The notes under the pieces are model-generated. The model worked only from the letters and a program-made list of their open reading frames with translations, was not told the DNA's origin and ran no database searches. Shown piece by piece: positions 41,199 to 50,515 of a stretch of 64,000 nucleotides of DNA. The DNA is taken from the NCBI RefSeq assembly GCF_010470675.1, contig NZ_VOIQ01000015.1, forward strand, positions 1 through 64,000. Reading direction: 5' to 3'. Each line of letters begins with the position of its first letter. The stretch's first letter is position 1. The stretch is from Desulfovibrio sp. JC010 (lineage in GTDB: Bacteria > Desulfobacterota > Desulfovibrionia > Desulfovibrionales > Desulfovibrionaceae). The position numbers and the translations under genes are program-made.

Positions 41199-41773
41199 AG
41201 CTTGTTTGCGGTGTAGGGGAACTGGGTATTCCGGCAATGCTTGCTAAAGCAGAGCACAGAATTGTCTTTCATGCAGCGGTTTACGGTCCTTTTTTAAAAT
41301 CAAAACCTCACATTCAGGGGTTGGAAAAGGCATTGTCGCGGCCCGGTTTCAGTCGTCTTGATGTCATTGCCGTGCAGTCCGCTGATGAGAATCGATGGAC
41401 TGATCCGTTCCTGAATGCTCTTCGTTTCGGCATTTCCCGGCAGTCTGTTGCGGATGAGCTTGATTATTCAAGGAGTTTTTTGGGCGAACTCGCAGGCCGT
41501 TATCCCGACAAAGTAAATGTTTATCCTGCCGGAAATTTACCCTGCCTGCCGCTGGTCATCGTCGATGATACCATTTGTTTCGGACAGTATGCCCATGCCT
41601 GTTTTCATGCTCCGGAGGGGTTCTGGGGCTGCGTGGAGGCTGATGTGGAAGCCCTTTTCAGCTGGGCGGAATCCGGGCGTGTGCCGCCGGGAGCCAATGC
41701 AGATGAAGTTGCCGCTTTCAGGCTGGTAAGCGAATGTTCAAGGGCCATGAAGTGCAGTGCAGGGAGTTGCTGA
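41195..41773 (+). CDS. Unrecognised protein of the hydrogenase maturation operon
   Basis: Protein of 192 residues overlapping aspA by 4 bases and hydE by 1, so firmly in the operon. The N-terminal MKLVCGVGELG and VYGPFLKSKPHIQGLEKAL, and the later LPLVIVDDTICFGQYAHACFHA, recall one repeat of a phospholipase D-like fold, but the HKD motif is absent. The C-terminus is Cys rich (CSRAMKCSAGSC). It could be an accessory maturation factor. The family is not identified. Confidence 0.55.
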   Translation: MKLVCGVGELGIPAMLAKAEHRIVFHAAVYGPFLKSKPHIQGLEKALSRPGFSRLDVIAVQSADENRWTDPFLNALRFGISRQSVADELDYSRSFLGELAGRYPDKVNVYPAGNLPCLPLVIVDDTICFGQYAHACFHAPEGFWGCVEADVEALFSWAESGRVPPGANADEVAAFRLVSECSRAMKCSAGSC

Positions 41774-42780
41774 TGGCTGTGCTCGGACGCGATGACATCA
41801 TTCATTATCTTACTGGCGGCAATGACGATGAGCTGTATTCAATGGCCGATGTCCAGAGGAAACATAATTTTGGGCGTGAAGTGTACTTACGGGCTATAGT
41901 CGAGTTCTCCAATATTTGTAATAAAAAATGTAATTACTGTGGGTTACGTGCTCCCAATTCAAAGGTCAGCCGTTATCGTATGGACGTTGAAGCCATTATT
42001 GAATCCGCATGTCTGGCTGCTGAAGCAGGGGCGCGGACCATCGTGCTGCAATCCGGGGACGATTTCAGTTATTCCCCTGCGCAGGTTGAGGAGATCATCC
42101 TCGGAATCAAAGAAGCGCATGATGTGGCGCTGACCCTTTCGCTGGGGGATCGAACTGCAGCTGAGTATAAGCACTGGTTCAATTGCGGGGCTGACCGCTG
42201 TTTGCTCAAGCTGGAAACGACCGATCCTGATATTTATAAAAGAATAAGGTGCGGCGAGGATTTTCATGAGCGCATGGAACTGCTGGGTTCCCTGCAGGAT
42301 GTCGGCTATGAGGTCGGTTCCGGTATCATCATTGGTCTGCCTGATTATAGCGTGGAGCAGCTTGCGGATGATCTGCTTTTTCTTACTGATCTTGAGCTGG
42401 ATATGATTGCGGCAGGGCCGTTTATTCCTCATCCTGACACTCCTTTTTCTTTTGCTGATACCGGAGACATCGACCTTTCTTTCAGGTTTACTGCTCTTGC
42501 CCGGTTGCTGAATCCTTTTTCAAATATTCCCGCAACCTCAGCCCTTGATTCGTTTGACTCAGAGGGCAGGAAGAAAGGTTTGCAGCGTGGTTGCAACGTT
42601 ATCATGCCGTCGGTGACTCCTACTGCCAGACGAAAGGATTACAATATTTATCCCGGGAAAAATGCTGTTTCTGTTGATGTTGCAGATACTATTTACCAAG
42701 CCGATGAACTAATCCGCGCATTGGGGTTTGTCCCTTCAGTTTCCAAAGGTTCTTCAAGGAGAATGAAAAATGTCCAATAA
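41773..42780 (+). CDS. hydE: HydE, radical SAM maturase
   Basis: Maturase of 335 residues. ATG 41773 shares one base with the TGA of the preceding gene and has GGGAG upstream. The radical SAM motif CNKKCNYCGLRAPN is near residue 48. HydE acts on the HydG product (organometallic Fe-Cys species) on the way to the [2Fe] subcluster. The C-terminal part is complete. Overlaps hydF by 11 bases. Confidence 0.9.
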   Translation: MAVLGRDDIIHYLTGGNDDELYSMADVQRKHNFGREVYLRAIVEFSNICNKKCNYCGLRAPNSKVSRYRMDVEAIIESACLAAEAGARTIVLQSGDDFSYSPAQVEEIILGIKEAHDVALTLSLGDRTAAEYKHWFNCGADRCLLKLETTDPDIYKRIRCGEDFHERMELLGSLQDVGYEVGSGIIIGLPDYSVEQLADDLLFLTDLELDMIAAGPFIPHPDTPFSFADTGDIDLSFRFTALARLLNPFSNIPATSALDSFDSEGRKKGLQRGCNVIMPSVTPTARRKDYNIYPGKNAVSVDVADTIYQADELIRALGFVPSVSKGSSRRMKNVQ

Positions 42781-43972
42781 TGCTCCCCGCGGTGTGCGGC
42801 TGGTGATAACTCTTCTTGGCAGGCGCAATGCCGGTAAATCTTCATTAATCAACGCCATTGCCGGACAGGATGTGGCAATTGTTTCCGATCTGCCCGGAAC
42901 CACAACTGACCCGGTGGCAAAACAGTATGAGTTGCTTCCGCTCGGCCCGGTGACTTTCTACGATACCGCCGGACTTGATGACAGCGGGGAGGTGGGCGAG
43001 CTGCGCATAAAAGCCACCAACAAGGTCATGATGCGCACGGACCTCGCTTTAATCGTTGTGGGCGAAGAAGGACTGACCGATTATGAAGTGGAGTTGATCA
43101 ATAAAGTATCTGAATTGGAGATTCCGTATCTGGTGGCCTTCAATAAAAACGATTTTTGTGAGCCTCTTGAGGCTGATATGGATTACTGCCGTCAGCGCGG
43201 GATTCCGTTCTATAAGACTTCAGTGCTGGAAGCCTGCTCTATCGATGAACTCAAGGAAGCGATCATCACGCTGGCCCCGGAGGAAATGAAACGCGATCCG
43301 GTGCTTGCCGGGGATTTGTTCAGTGAAGGGGACTGGGTTGTCTGCGTGGTGCCCATTGACCTTGCCGCCCCCAAGGGCAGGCTGATCCTGCCGCAGGTGC
43401 AGGTCCTGCGTGAGATTCTTGATTGTGATGCTGTTGGGGTAACAGTCAAAGAGCGTGAGATTGAGGAAACGTTATCATCCATGAAGCGCAATCCGGCCTT
43501 GGTCATAACCGATTCTCAGGTTGTGATGAGTGTTGCCGGGGATGTGCCGGATGATATTCCGCTGACCACTTTTTCAACCCTGTTCGCCCGTTACAAGGGT
43601 GATTTGTCCAGCCTTGTGGAGGGTGTAGAGGCTATTGACTCCTTGCAGGATGGAGATACCGTGCTGATGGGTGAAGCATGTTCGCACCATCCTGTTGCCG
43701 ATGATATTGGAAAGGTCAAGATTCCGCGCTGGATTCGTCAGTATACAGGCAAAGACATCAACTTTGTCATGTATTCCGGGCACGATTTTCCTGAAGATCT
43801 GGAACGTTTTAAGCTGGTCATTCATTGCGGTGGTTGCATGCTCAACCGCAGTGAGATGCTGCGGCGCATCAAGGAGTGTCAGCGCAGCGGAGTTCCGGTG
43901 ACTAATTACGGTGTGGCAATATCCAAAGTTCAGGGAGTTCTTGACCGGGTCATCAGTCCTTTTAATCTGTAG
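42770..43972 (+). CDS. hydF: HydF, GTPase scaffold of H-cluster assembly
   Basis: Protein of 400 residues. The GTPase domain has GRRNAGKSSLINAI (G1), LPGTTTDP (G2), DTAGLDDSG (G3) and FNKNDF (G4). The C-terminal cluster-binding domain has EACSHHP and IHCGGCMLNR, which fits the CxH...HCxxC pattern. HydF carries the [2Fe] precursor and hands it to HydA. It ends the operon; a strong terminator follows. Confidence 0.95.
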   Translation: MSNNAPRGVRLVITLLGRRNAGKSSLINAIAGQDVAIVSDLPGTTTDPVAKQYELLPLGPVTFYDTAGLDDSGEVGELRIKATNKVMMRTDLALIVVGEEGLTDYEVELINKVSELEIPYLVAFNKNDFCEPLEADMDYCRQRGIPFYKTSVLEACSIDELKEAIITLAPEEMKRDPVLAGDLFSEGDWVVCVVPIDLAAPKGRLILPQVQVLREILDCDAVGVTVKEREIEETLSSMKRNPALVITDSQVVMSVAGDVPDDIPLTTFSTLFARYKGDLSSLVEGVEAIDSLQDGDTVLMGEACSHHPVADDIGKVKIPRWIRQYTGKDINFVMYSGHDFPEDLERFKLVIHCGGCMLNRSEMLRRIKECQRSGVPVTNYGVAISKVQGVLDRVISPFNL

Positions 43973-43990
43973 AACTCTTTCAATAAATTA

Positions 43991-44037
43991 AGGCCAGCGT
44001 CCGTCTTTCAGTTTTGAAATGGACGCTGGCCTTTTTG
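43991..44037 (+). terminator. Terminator of the hydrogenase maturation operon
   Basis: AGGCCAGCGTCC (43991-44002) and GGACGCTGGCCT (44021-44032) form a perfect 12-bp stem, followed by TTTTT. Confidence 0.9.
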
Positions 44038-44040
44038 TAT

Positions 44041-44227
44041 CCCCACGGGCCTGACAGCTGTGACAGGGTGCCGTCCGGCCCGCGTTCGAGTCAGAGTGGA
44101 TTATTTCCGAGTCGCCGTGGGATCGAAAAACTTTTTGCCCGAGGATGGAGGTAGATCTTCTTGGATTGATTCAAGAAGCCGAAAAGCGCACTGAGCAGTA
44201 GCGGCTTCCCGGACAGGGGCTGTTTTT
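44041..44227 (+). ncRNA. Candidate structured RNA, possibly 6S RNA
   Basis: About 185 GC-rich bases without a gene, directly after the hydF terminator. Visible pairings: CCCC (44041-44044) with GGGG (44216-44219), CGGGCC (44046-44051) with GGCCCG (44077-44082), CCCACGG (44042-44048) with CCGTGGG (44115-44121), and the hairpin CTTCTTG/CAAGAAG (44158-44177). A T-run follows at 44222-44226. Length, end pairing and the 3' hairpin followed by AGCAGTAGCGGC resemble 6S RNA, but the match is weak. A second half-explained region to 44412 is AT-rich and shows no gene. Confidence 0.35.
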
Positions 44228-44412
44228 CTTGAGCTTTTTATATGTGAGTTCGTGTTACGAGTCAAGAAAAGATATTACCAATGTTCTATTAAATTAAAAA
44301 ATGTCTGAACAGCTGAGGGCCGTTTGGGGCTGCTGAAATACGCATTTGAACTAACCCTGATTGATTGTTATTAGATGATTCTCCACTTAATCATCAAGCA
44401 CAGGAACTCCCC

Positions 44413-45630
44413 GTGAGCTCACATACAGACGACAGTTTTGACCGTCTCCCCGAACCTATTTCCGAAGTTTTTGAATCTTTTTCAGATTTTATCCTTTTTA
44501 CTGATGATGGCGGGCACATCTGTTCGGCCAGCGGGCCTGCTGCGGAGTTTTTTGGCGGGCCCTTGGATGGGCGGTGTATCTGGAATCTTCTGGGGGTTGA
44601 TGCATCGGGTATTGATGGATTTTTAAGAGCTTATCCTGCGGGGGGCGTGCATGAAATTCCTTATGGGGATAGCGGCGGTAGCTATTCCCTGCGTTTGATT
44701 CCGTTAAGCGGCCCGTATTGTTCAGAGGGCTATGTTGCTGTTGTTACCAATAATGCTCCTTTTGTGGAACTTCATGAGAGCTACGAGGAGCGAATTGAAG
44801 ATAATATTGCCGCTCTTGATGACAGTGTCGCCCTTTTTAATGCCCTTTTCGAAGCAGCGCAGGATCCGACCATTCTGGCTGATTCATCCTTCAGAATATT
44901 AACTTCCAATCCTTCGGCAGAGCGTCTTTTCGGGCGCAGCACCACTCTTTCCGGCAATAGCTGCCTGAGCCTTTTCAATGCTGAGTCTTCCAAAGTGGTG
45001 CGTGATCATTTTGAGACCTGCACCACTGAAATTCCGGTTCCATTTGATGAATTGCTCACTGCGCGCAACAGCTCAGGCAAGGAGATTCCCATCGAGCTGA
45101 TGATGCACAAAGTGCGGCTGCAATCCGATACGGTGTTTCATGTCGGTTTGCGGGACATGACCGATATTCAAAGGCTTGAGACCGGGCTGGAAGAAACCCG
45201 CGAGCAGGTAGACGGCATGAATGTGGCATTGCGTACCGTTATTGAGTCTGTCGAGGAAGAGAAGAAGGACATGCATGAGGATTTTGCTCTGCAGGTCCGG
45301 GAACAGATCATGCCCGCCCTTGACCGTATGATTAAAGAGCCTGTCCCTCAGATGCGCAGGAGCTTCGGGCGTTTTATCAAGGAACGACTCTCTGCATTGG
45401 CCGGGGAGACTGGAGACCATTTTGAAGATCTGCTGCTGAAACTTACCCCCCGCGAAGTGGAAATATGCCGCTATATCGAGGCCGGAAAAGGCACCGAACA
45501 TATAGGTGAGCTTCTCTCGATAACCGCTGATACCGTTCGTACCCACCGTAAAAATATTCGCCGCAAGCTCGGCCTGCAAGGAAAGAAGACTTCACTGATT
45601 TCTTTTCTCAAACATCAGGCCGGTTCATAG
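44413..45630 (+). CDS. PAS-LuxR transcription regulator
   Basis: Regulator of 405 residues from GTG 44413 (AGGA 8 bases upstream; the frame extends to a TTG at 44365). Two PAS-like regions are at about 20-110 and 130-245 (ILADSSFRILTSNPSAERLFGR), then a coiled stretch (250-310) and a C-terminal LuxR-type helix-turn-helix: LTPREVEICRYIEAGKGTEHIGELLSITADTVRTHRKNIRRKLGL. This layout is common in Desulfovibrio and often controls the neighbouring transport genes, here the lysine-type importer. Confidence 0.8.
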   Translation: MSSHTDDSFDRLPEPISEVFESFSDFILFTDDGGHICSASGPAAEFFGGPLDGRCIWNLLGVDASGIDGFLRAYPAGGVHEIPYGDSGGSYSLRLIPLSGPYCSEGYVAVVTNNAPFVELHESYEERIEDNIAALDDSVALFNALFEAAQDPTILADSSFRILTSNPSAERLFGRSTTLSGNSCLSLFNAESSKVVRDHFETCTTEIPVPFDELLTARNSSGKEIPIELMMHKVRLQSDTVFHVGLRDMTDIQRLETGLEETREQVDGMNVALRTVIESVEEEKKDMHEDFALQVREQIMPALDRMIKEPVPQMRRSFGRFIKERLSALAGETGDHFEDLLLKLTPREVEICRYIEAGKGTEHIGELLSITADTVRTHRKNIRRKLGLQGKKTSLISFLKHQAGS

Positions 45631-45636
45631 TCTTAA

Positions 45637-45685
45637 TGGGTATATCCTGTACCCAGTTTGTACCCAATAGATCGCCTTGTGGGTA
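45637..45685. promoter_or_regulatory. TGGGTA/TACCCA inverted repeats
   Basis: TGGGTA (45637-45642), TACCCA (45650-45655), TACCCA (45661-45666) and TGGGTA (45680-45685) make two inverted pairs just behind the PAS-LuxR gene and ahead of the importer operon. They may be operator sites for that regulator. Confidence 0.4.
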
Positions 45686-45756
45686 GAAGGTATGTCTGTA
45701 TTGTCCGGAACAACGACTGGATCAATCTATTTACTTTTTTACCTGTCTGCATACAA

Positions 45757-45933
45757 ATGAAGCCTGACGACATAGCAAACGACAATTTGCGTAATGCAAT
45801 TGTAACTATTGTTTTATCTTTTGTTGCATTGTTTGTCTTGCTCGGTTTTTCGTATGTACATCGCAGCGAGGTTCAAAAAGCTGCTTCACCACCTTATATA
45901 ATGATATATAAGAGCGTGTATCCTCATAATTAG
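45757..45933 (+). CDS. Small membrane protein (58 aa), uncertain
   Basis: From ATG 45757 the frame encodes an acidic start (KPDDIANDNLRNAIV) and one membrane segment (VTIVLSFVALFVLLGFSYV). It lies 21 bases before the binding-protein gene of the importer. No ribosome site is evident and no family is known. The long spacing from the regulator and the AT-rich DNA leave open that it is chance. Confidence 0.35.
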   Translation: MKPDDIANDNLRNAIVTIVLSFVALFVLLGFSYVHRSEVQKAASPPYIMIYKSVYPHN

Positions 45934-45954
45934 TTCATATATTCAGGAGAAAAC

Positions 45955-46740
45955 ATGAGACGTTTTACTACCTTATACCTTGCGGTGATCATGCTGTTGA
46001 TCGCTGTGTTTTTGACCGCTTGCGCCCAGCAGGAAAAGACCGGCCTTGAGAAGGTTAAAGAAGCTGGAGAAGTGAGCTTCGCCATGAGCGGCGGCTATCC
46101 TCCGTTCAACTATTTCAACAAGCAGAATGAACTGGTCGGTTTTGATGTTGATGTGGCCAAAGAGGTTGCCAAGCGGTTGGGCGTGAAGCTGAAACCCGTG
46201 ACCACTGAGTGGAGCGGTATTATCGAAGGGCTGCGGTCCGGTATTTACAATGGCATCCTCGGAAGTATGGCTGCCACAGAGCAGCGTAAAAAGGTCGTGG
46301 ACTTCTCCACACCATATTACTACTCCGGCGCGCAGATGTTTGTCCGTGCGGATGCTCCTTTTAAGTCCGTTGGCGAACTGAAAGCAAAGCCTGTCGGGCT
46401 GGTTACCGGAACCACTTTTGAGCAGGACGCCAAGGATCTTGGGGTCACTGATATTCGTCTTTACAAGGACGATACTCATACTCTTACCGAACTTTCCGGC
46501 GGCGTAATTGGGGGCGTTATCACTGACCGTGTTGTGGGTGTGAATGCCATGAACAGCGGTAAATTCGAGGTAAAACCTCTCGGTTCTCCGTTGCGCAAGG
46601 AAGATATCGCGGTGGCTTTTCGCAAGGAAGACAAAACTCTTACGGATGAAGTGAACAAGATACTTAAGCAGATGCATGAAGACGGCACTCTTACTGAATT
46701 GAGTAAGAAGTGGCTGAAGGTAGATATTACTAAGAAATAG
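45955..46740 (+). CDS. Amino-acid ABC transporter binding lipoprotein (lysine type)
   Basis: Family 3 solute-binding protein of 261 residues with a lipoprotein signal (LLIAVFLTACAQQ, lipobox LTAC). Ligand-site motifs GGYPPFNYF and GFDVDVAKEVAKRLGVKLK are present. It leads an operon with permease, ATPase, kamA and ablB, so lysine is the likely substrate: imported lysine would feed the beta-lysine osmolyte route. Confidence 0.85.
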   Translation: MRRFTTLYLAVIMLLIAVFLTACAQQEKTGLEKVKEAGEVSFAMSGGYPPFNYFNKQNELVGFDVDVAKEVAKRLGVKLKPVTTEWSGIIEGLRSGIYNGILGSMAATEQRKKVVDFSTPYYYSGAQMFVRADAPFKSVGELKAKPVGLVTGTTFEQDAKDLGVTDIRLYKDDTHTLTELSGGVIGGVITDRVVGVNAMNSGKFEVKPLGSPLRKEDIAVAFRKEDKTLTDEVNKILKQMHEDGTLTELSKKWLKVDITKK

Positions 46741-46793
46741 ATGAAGGGTAAGGGGGCAAAAAGCCTCCTTTCTTATTTGAGCAAGGAACTAAG

Positions 46794-47450
46794 ATGTATT
46801 TCGATTTTACTAGCCTGCCGGAGTATATTCCATATTTTCTCCCGGCAGCATGGATGACCCTGGAGATTACCGTGCTCGGTATTCTGCTGGGGCTTGTCCT
46901 CGGTCTCATTACTGTATTCATGCGCATTTCGGATAAGCGGGTACTTAATCTTCCGGCTCATGCATACATCTATTTAATACGCGGAACTCCGCTTCTGTTG
47001 CAGCTGTTGTTTATTTATTTCGGTATGCGCAGCCTTGTGGGACTTTCCGCTCTTCCGGCTGCTGTACTGGCTTTGGGAATTCATAACGGAGCCTATATTG
47101 CCGAGATTTTCAGGGGTGCTATTGCATCCATTTCTTCCGGTCAGATGGAGGCTGCGCGCAGTATCGGGATGAGCTATCCGCGTGCAATGCTCAGGATTGT
47201 TCTGCCGCAGGCCTTTAAGCGTGCGGTTCCGGCTTTGGGAAATCAGTTTATCATTGCTTTGAAGGATTCGTCCCTTGCCAGCACAATCACCATCAATGAA
47301 TTGCTGCTCAAATCGCAGCAACTGGCTTCTTCCAACTTCATGATGATGGAGATGCTGACCATAGCCGGAGTGTTTTACCTGATTTATACCGGTGCATTTA
47401 CATTTCTTTTTCATGCAATCGAAAGAAAGCTCGATACGAGCAGGGCCTAA
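46794..47450 (+). CDS. Amino-acid ABC transporter permease
   Basis: HisM/GlnP-type permease of 218 residues with about five membrane segments and the EAA-loop (EAARSIGMSYPRAMLRIVLPQAFKRAVP). YLIRGTPLLLQLLFIYFG is typical of polar amino acid permeases. Probably works as a homodimer with the ATPase at 47460. The start codon ATG 46794 has AAGGA upstream. Confidence 0.9.
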   Translation: MYFDFTSLPEYIPYFLPAAWMTLEITVLGILLGLVLGLITVFMRISDKRVLNLPAHAYIYLIRGTPLLLQLLFIYFGMRSLVGLSALPAAVLALGIHNGAYIAEIFRGAIASISSGQMEAARSIGMSYPRAMLRIVLPQAFKRAVPALGNQFIIALKDSSLASTITINELLLKSQQLASSNFMMMEMLTIAGVFYLIYTGAFTFLFHAIERKLDTSRA

Positions 47451-47459
47451 GGAGAAATC

Positions 47460-48191
47460 ATGCAGGATACTATCAGTATAGAAAACGTCCACAAATGGTT
47501 CGACACCAATCACGTGCTCAAAGGAGTAGATCTCAATGTGGGTAACTCGGATGTGGTCGTGGTTATCGGTGCCAGCGGTTCCGGCAAATCTACGTTGCTC
47601 AGGTGTGTAAACCGTCTTGAGGCATACACCAAGGGCGAAATCTGCATCAACGGGGATAAGGTCCCAAGTGATGAAAAGGAAATCAATTCCATGCGCAGCC
47701 GGGTGGGAATGGTCTTTCAGCATTTTAATCTTTTTCCGCATATGAGCGTGCTGGGTAACGTCACCGAAGGTCCTACACAGGTCCGGAAGATGCCTAAAAA
47801 GGATGCTGTGGAACTGGGCATGTCTTTTCTGGATAAAGTCGGCATGGCTGAGAAGGCTGATGCATACCCGGAAACATTATCCGGCGGCCAGAAGCAGCGG
47901 GTCGCAATAGCCCGTGCCTTGGCCATGGAGCCGGAAGTGATGCTTTTTGATGAGCCTACTTCTGCCCTCGACCCGGAACTGGTCGGCGAGGTGCTTACTG
48001 TCATGCGTGATCTTGCTGACGACGGTATGACCATGATGGTCGTGACTCATGAAATGAATTTTGCAAATGAGGTGGCGGATTCCGTGGCCTTCATGGATCA
48101 GGGCGTAATTCTGGAACAGGATAGCCCGTCCCGCCTGTTTTCTGCTCCGGGAGAGCAGCGGACTCAGGAATTCCTCTCTCAAATATTATAA
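47460..48191 (+). CDS. Amino-acid ABC transporter ATPase
   Basis: GlnQ/HisP-type ATPase of 243 residues. Walker [10 protein letters not shown], signature [16 protein letters not shown], Walker [14 protein letters not shown], and the switch His in [14 protein letters not shown] precedes the start, 9 bases after the permease stop. Confidence 0.9.
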   Translation: MQDTISIENVHKWFDTNHVLKGVDLNVGNSDVVVVIGASGSGKSTLLRCVNRLEAYTKGEICINGDKVPSDEKEINSMRSRVGMVFQHFNLFPHMSVLGNVTEGPTQVRKMPKKDAVELGMSFLDKVGMAEKADAYPETLSGGQKQRVAIARALAMEPEVMLFDEPTSALDPELVGEVLTVMRDLADDGMTMMVVTHEMNFANEVADSVAFMDQGVILEQDSPSRLFSAPGEQRTQEFLSQIL

Positions 48192-48206
48192 AAACTACAG
48201 GACATT

Positions 48207-49520
48207 ATGACTGTTTACACAGAGCGTCAGGAAGCTTTGGCATGTGTTATTGATGACGATTCTTCAAGGTCTGACTGGACTGACTGGAAGTGGCATATTC
48301 GCAACACAATCAGGACGGTTTCCGGTTTTGAAAAAGTTCTCGGCGTAAAATTCAGCGACAGTGAGCGCAAAAAGCATGAAATGACCCTGCGCAAATTTCC
48401 GCTGGCTATTACCCCTTACTACCTATCACTTATTGATGTGCAGGACTTTGAAAATGATCCCGTTTTCCTGCAATCTTTTCCCAGCCCCGAAGAATTGAAG
48501 ATCGAACGTTGCGATATGACCGATCCGCTGCATGAGGATGCGGACAGTCCGGTTCCCGGTTTGACCCATCGTTACCCGGACCGGGTGCTGTTTCATATCA
48601 GCAATCTTTGCTCCATGTATTGCCGGCACTGCACCCGCAAGCGCAAGGTCGGAGATCAGGATTCCATTCCGTCCCGCAGCCAGTTGGAGCAGGGCATTGA
48701 GTATATCCGCAACACCCCGCAGGTGCGGGACGTGCTGCTTTCCGGCGGTGATCCGTTCATGCTTTCCGATGAGAAACTGGATTGGATTCTGACTCAGCTA
48801 GGCAAGATTGAGCATGTGGAGGTCATCCGCATCGGGACCCGCATGCCGGTGGTCCTGCCTTACCGCATCACCGACAAGCTGGTGGATATGCTTAAGAAGC
48901 ATCATCCGCTCTGGATCAACACCCATTTCAACCATCCCCGCGAGGTTACTGATTCATCGCGCCGGGCATTAGCCAAGCTGGCAGATGCCGGGATTCCTCT
49001 CGGCAACCAGAGTGTGCTGCTGGCGGGGATCAACGATTGCCCGCGTTTGATCAAGACTTTGAACCAGAAGCTGGTCAAAAACCGGGTCCGTCCATACTAC
49101 CTCTACCAGTGCGACCTTTCCGAGGGTTTGAGCCATTTTCGTACACCCGTGGGCAAGGGCATTGAGATTCTTGAAAGTCTGCGCGGGCATACCAGCGGTT
49201 TTGCCGTGCCCACATATGTGGTGGATGCTCCGGGCGGGGGCGGCAAGATTCCGGTCATGCCCAACTATATTGTTTCATGGGCGACCAACAAGGTTGTGCT
49301 GCGAAATTATGAAGGCGTGATCACCACCTACACCGAGCCGGATTCTTACGATTGCAACTATTGCGACCGCGATTGCGCCAATTGCAATCTGCAGCTCAAG
49401 GAAGATGGGGCTGAGGAAAAAGCTATCGGCATTGAAAAGCTCATCTCGGATTGGGATGATACCTTAAGCCTGACCCCGGAAGACAATGAAAGGGCGGAGC
49501 GCAATTCGCATGTCGCATGA
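48207..49520 (+). CDS. kamA: Lysine 2,3-aminomutase
   Basis: Radical SAM, PLP-dependent enzyme of 437 residues that turns L-lysine into beta-lysine. The cluster motif is [15 protein letters not shown] (about residue 132) and the PLP region LLAGIND; the C-terminus carries the Cys-rich [12 protein letters not shown]. In salt-adapted anaerobes kamA (ablA) and ablB make N-epsilon-acetyl-beta-lysine. Here both are together and behind the importer. Confidence 0.93.
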   Translation: MTVYTERQEALACVIDDDSSRSDWTDWKWHIRNTIRTVSGFEKVLGVKFSDSERKKHEMTLRKFPLAITPYYLSLIDVQDFENDPVFLQSFPSPEELKIERCDMTDPLHEDADSPVPGLTHRYPDRVLFHISNLCSMYCRHCTRKRKVGDQDSIPSRSQLEQGIEYIRNTPQVRDVLLSGGDPFMLSDEKLDWILTQLGKIEHVEVIRIGTRMPVVLPYRITDKLVDMLKKHHPLWINTHFNHPREVTDSSRRALAKLADAGIPLGNQSVLLAGINDCPRLIKTLNQKLVKNRVRPYYLYQCDLSEGLSHFRTPVGKGIEILESLRGHTSGFAVPTYVVDAPGGGGKIPVMPNYIVSWATNKVVLRNYEGVITTYTEPDSYDCNYCDRDCANCNLQLKEDGAEEKAIGIEKLISDWDDTLSLTPEDNERAERNSHVA

Positions 49521-50349
49521 TTCGATCATAAATATCGGTCGAAGCCGGGTGCAGATCGGCCCGCATAATGACCGCATTTATCTGATGTCGCTGGTTCCTG
49601 ATGATTGCGATGAAATAAATCTGGTTGATGTGTTGATTAATGCCGCCGTGCGCGAGGATTTATCCAAGATATTCGCCAAGGTTCCGGCAGCGTACATGAT
49701 TCCTTTTCTTTCCAGCGGTTTTGAGAAAGAGGCCGAAATCCCGGGCATGTTCGGGGAAGATGACGGTGCTTTCTTAAGTTTCTATCTTGCTCCGTGGCGT
49801 AAAGTTCAGGATGACCGGGAAGAGCTTGAGCGCGTTCTTTCCGTGGCTGAAAGCAAGAAAGGCAAGGGTAACGGTTCGTCCCTTTCAAACGGCCTGCAAC
49901 TGCGCAGGCTGGGGCCGGATGATGCGTCCCCGCTGGCCCGGCTTTACGGTCAGACCTTTCAGACCTACCCCTTTCCCATCACCGATCCTGATTTTATCCA
50001 ACAGGAAATGAGCGAGGGCACTTGTTTTATGGGCGTTTATGACGGGAAAAATCTTGTGGGGGCTGCTTCAGCAGAAGTGGCGGCCGACGGGAACAGTGCG
50101 GAGATGACCGACTTCGCTGTTAATCCTGATTATCGCAAATCAGGGATTGCCGGGGCACTGCTATCTGCCCTTGAAAAAGATTGCTTTAAGTCCGGAATCA
50201 GATGCTTTTTCACTATCGCCCGGGCCTGTTCTTATGGAATTAATTCCCTCTTCGCCAAGGGAGATTACGAATTTTCAGGACAACTGCCCAATAATACCAA
50301 TATCAGCGGGCGGCTTGAGTCCATGAATGTGTGGTGTAAGAGTTTGTAG
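49510..50349 (+). CDS. ablB: Beta-lysine N-acetyltransferase
   Basis: GNAT-type enzyme of 279 residues. ATG 49510 (GGAG upstream) overlaps the kamA end by 11 bases. The first 130 residues are specific to AblB ([20 protein letters not shown]), and the GNAT core is [21 protein letters not shown] with [20 protein letters not shown] as acetyl-CoA motif A. It acetylates beta-lysine to the compatible solute. Confidence 0.9.
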   Translation: MSHDSIINIGRSRVQIGPHNDRIYLMSLVPDDCDEINLVDVLINAAVREDLSKIFAKVPAAYMIPFLSSGFEKEAEIPGMFGEDDGAFLSFYLAPWRKVQDDREELERVLSVAESKKGKGNGSSLSNGLQLRRLGPDDASPLARLYGQTFQTYPFPITDPDFIQQEMSEGTCFMGVYDGKNLVGAASAEVAADGNSAEMTDFAVNPDYRKSGIAGALLSALEKDCFKSGIRCFFTIARACSYGINSLFAKGDYEFSGQLPNNTNISGRLESMNVWCKSL

Positions 50350-50375
50350 GATTTGCGGGAAAGGTTTGAAGATTG

Positions 50376-50417
50376 AAAACCGGTCCGGGTGTGATGCCCG
50401 GACCGGTTTTTTTATCT
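50376..50417 (+). terminator. Terminator of the lysine/osmolyte operon
   Basis: AAACCGGTCCGGG and CCCGGACCGGTTT are perfectly complementary around TGTGATG; T-run follows. Confidence 0.9.
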
Positions 50418-50515
50418 GAGATGGAAATATAATGGGAAGAGGACTCATAAATATTGTGGTGTGTTTATTTTAGGTATATTAGTAGTGATTGGTGAAACAT
50501 TCAAGGGAGTTCTCA

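Noticed and set aside
41195-41773. Phospholipase D
   Set aside because: Only a weak resemblance; the HKD catalytic motif is absent.
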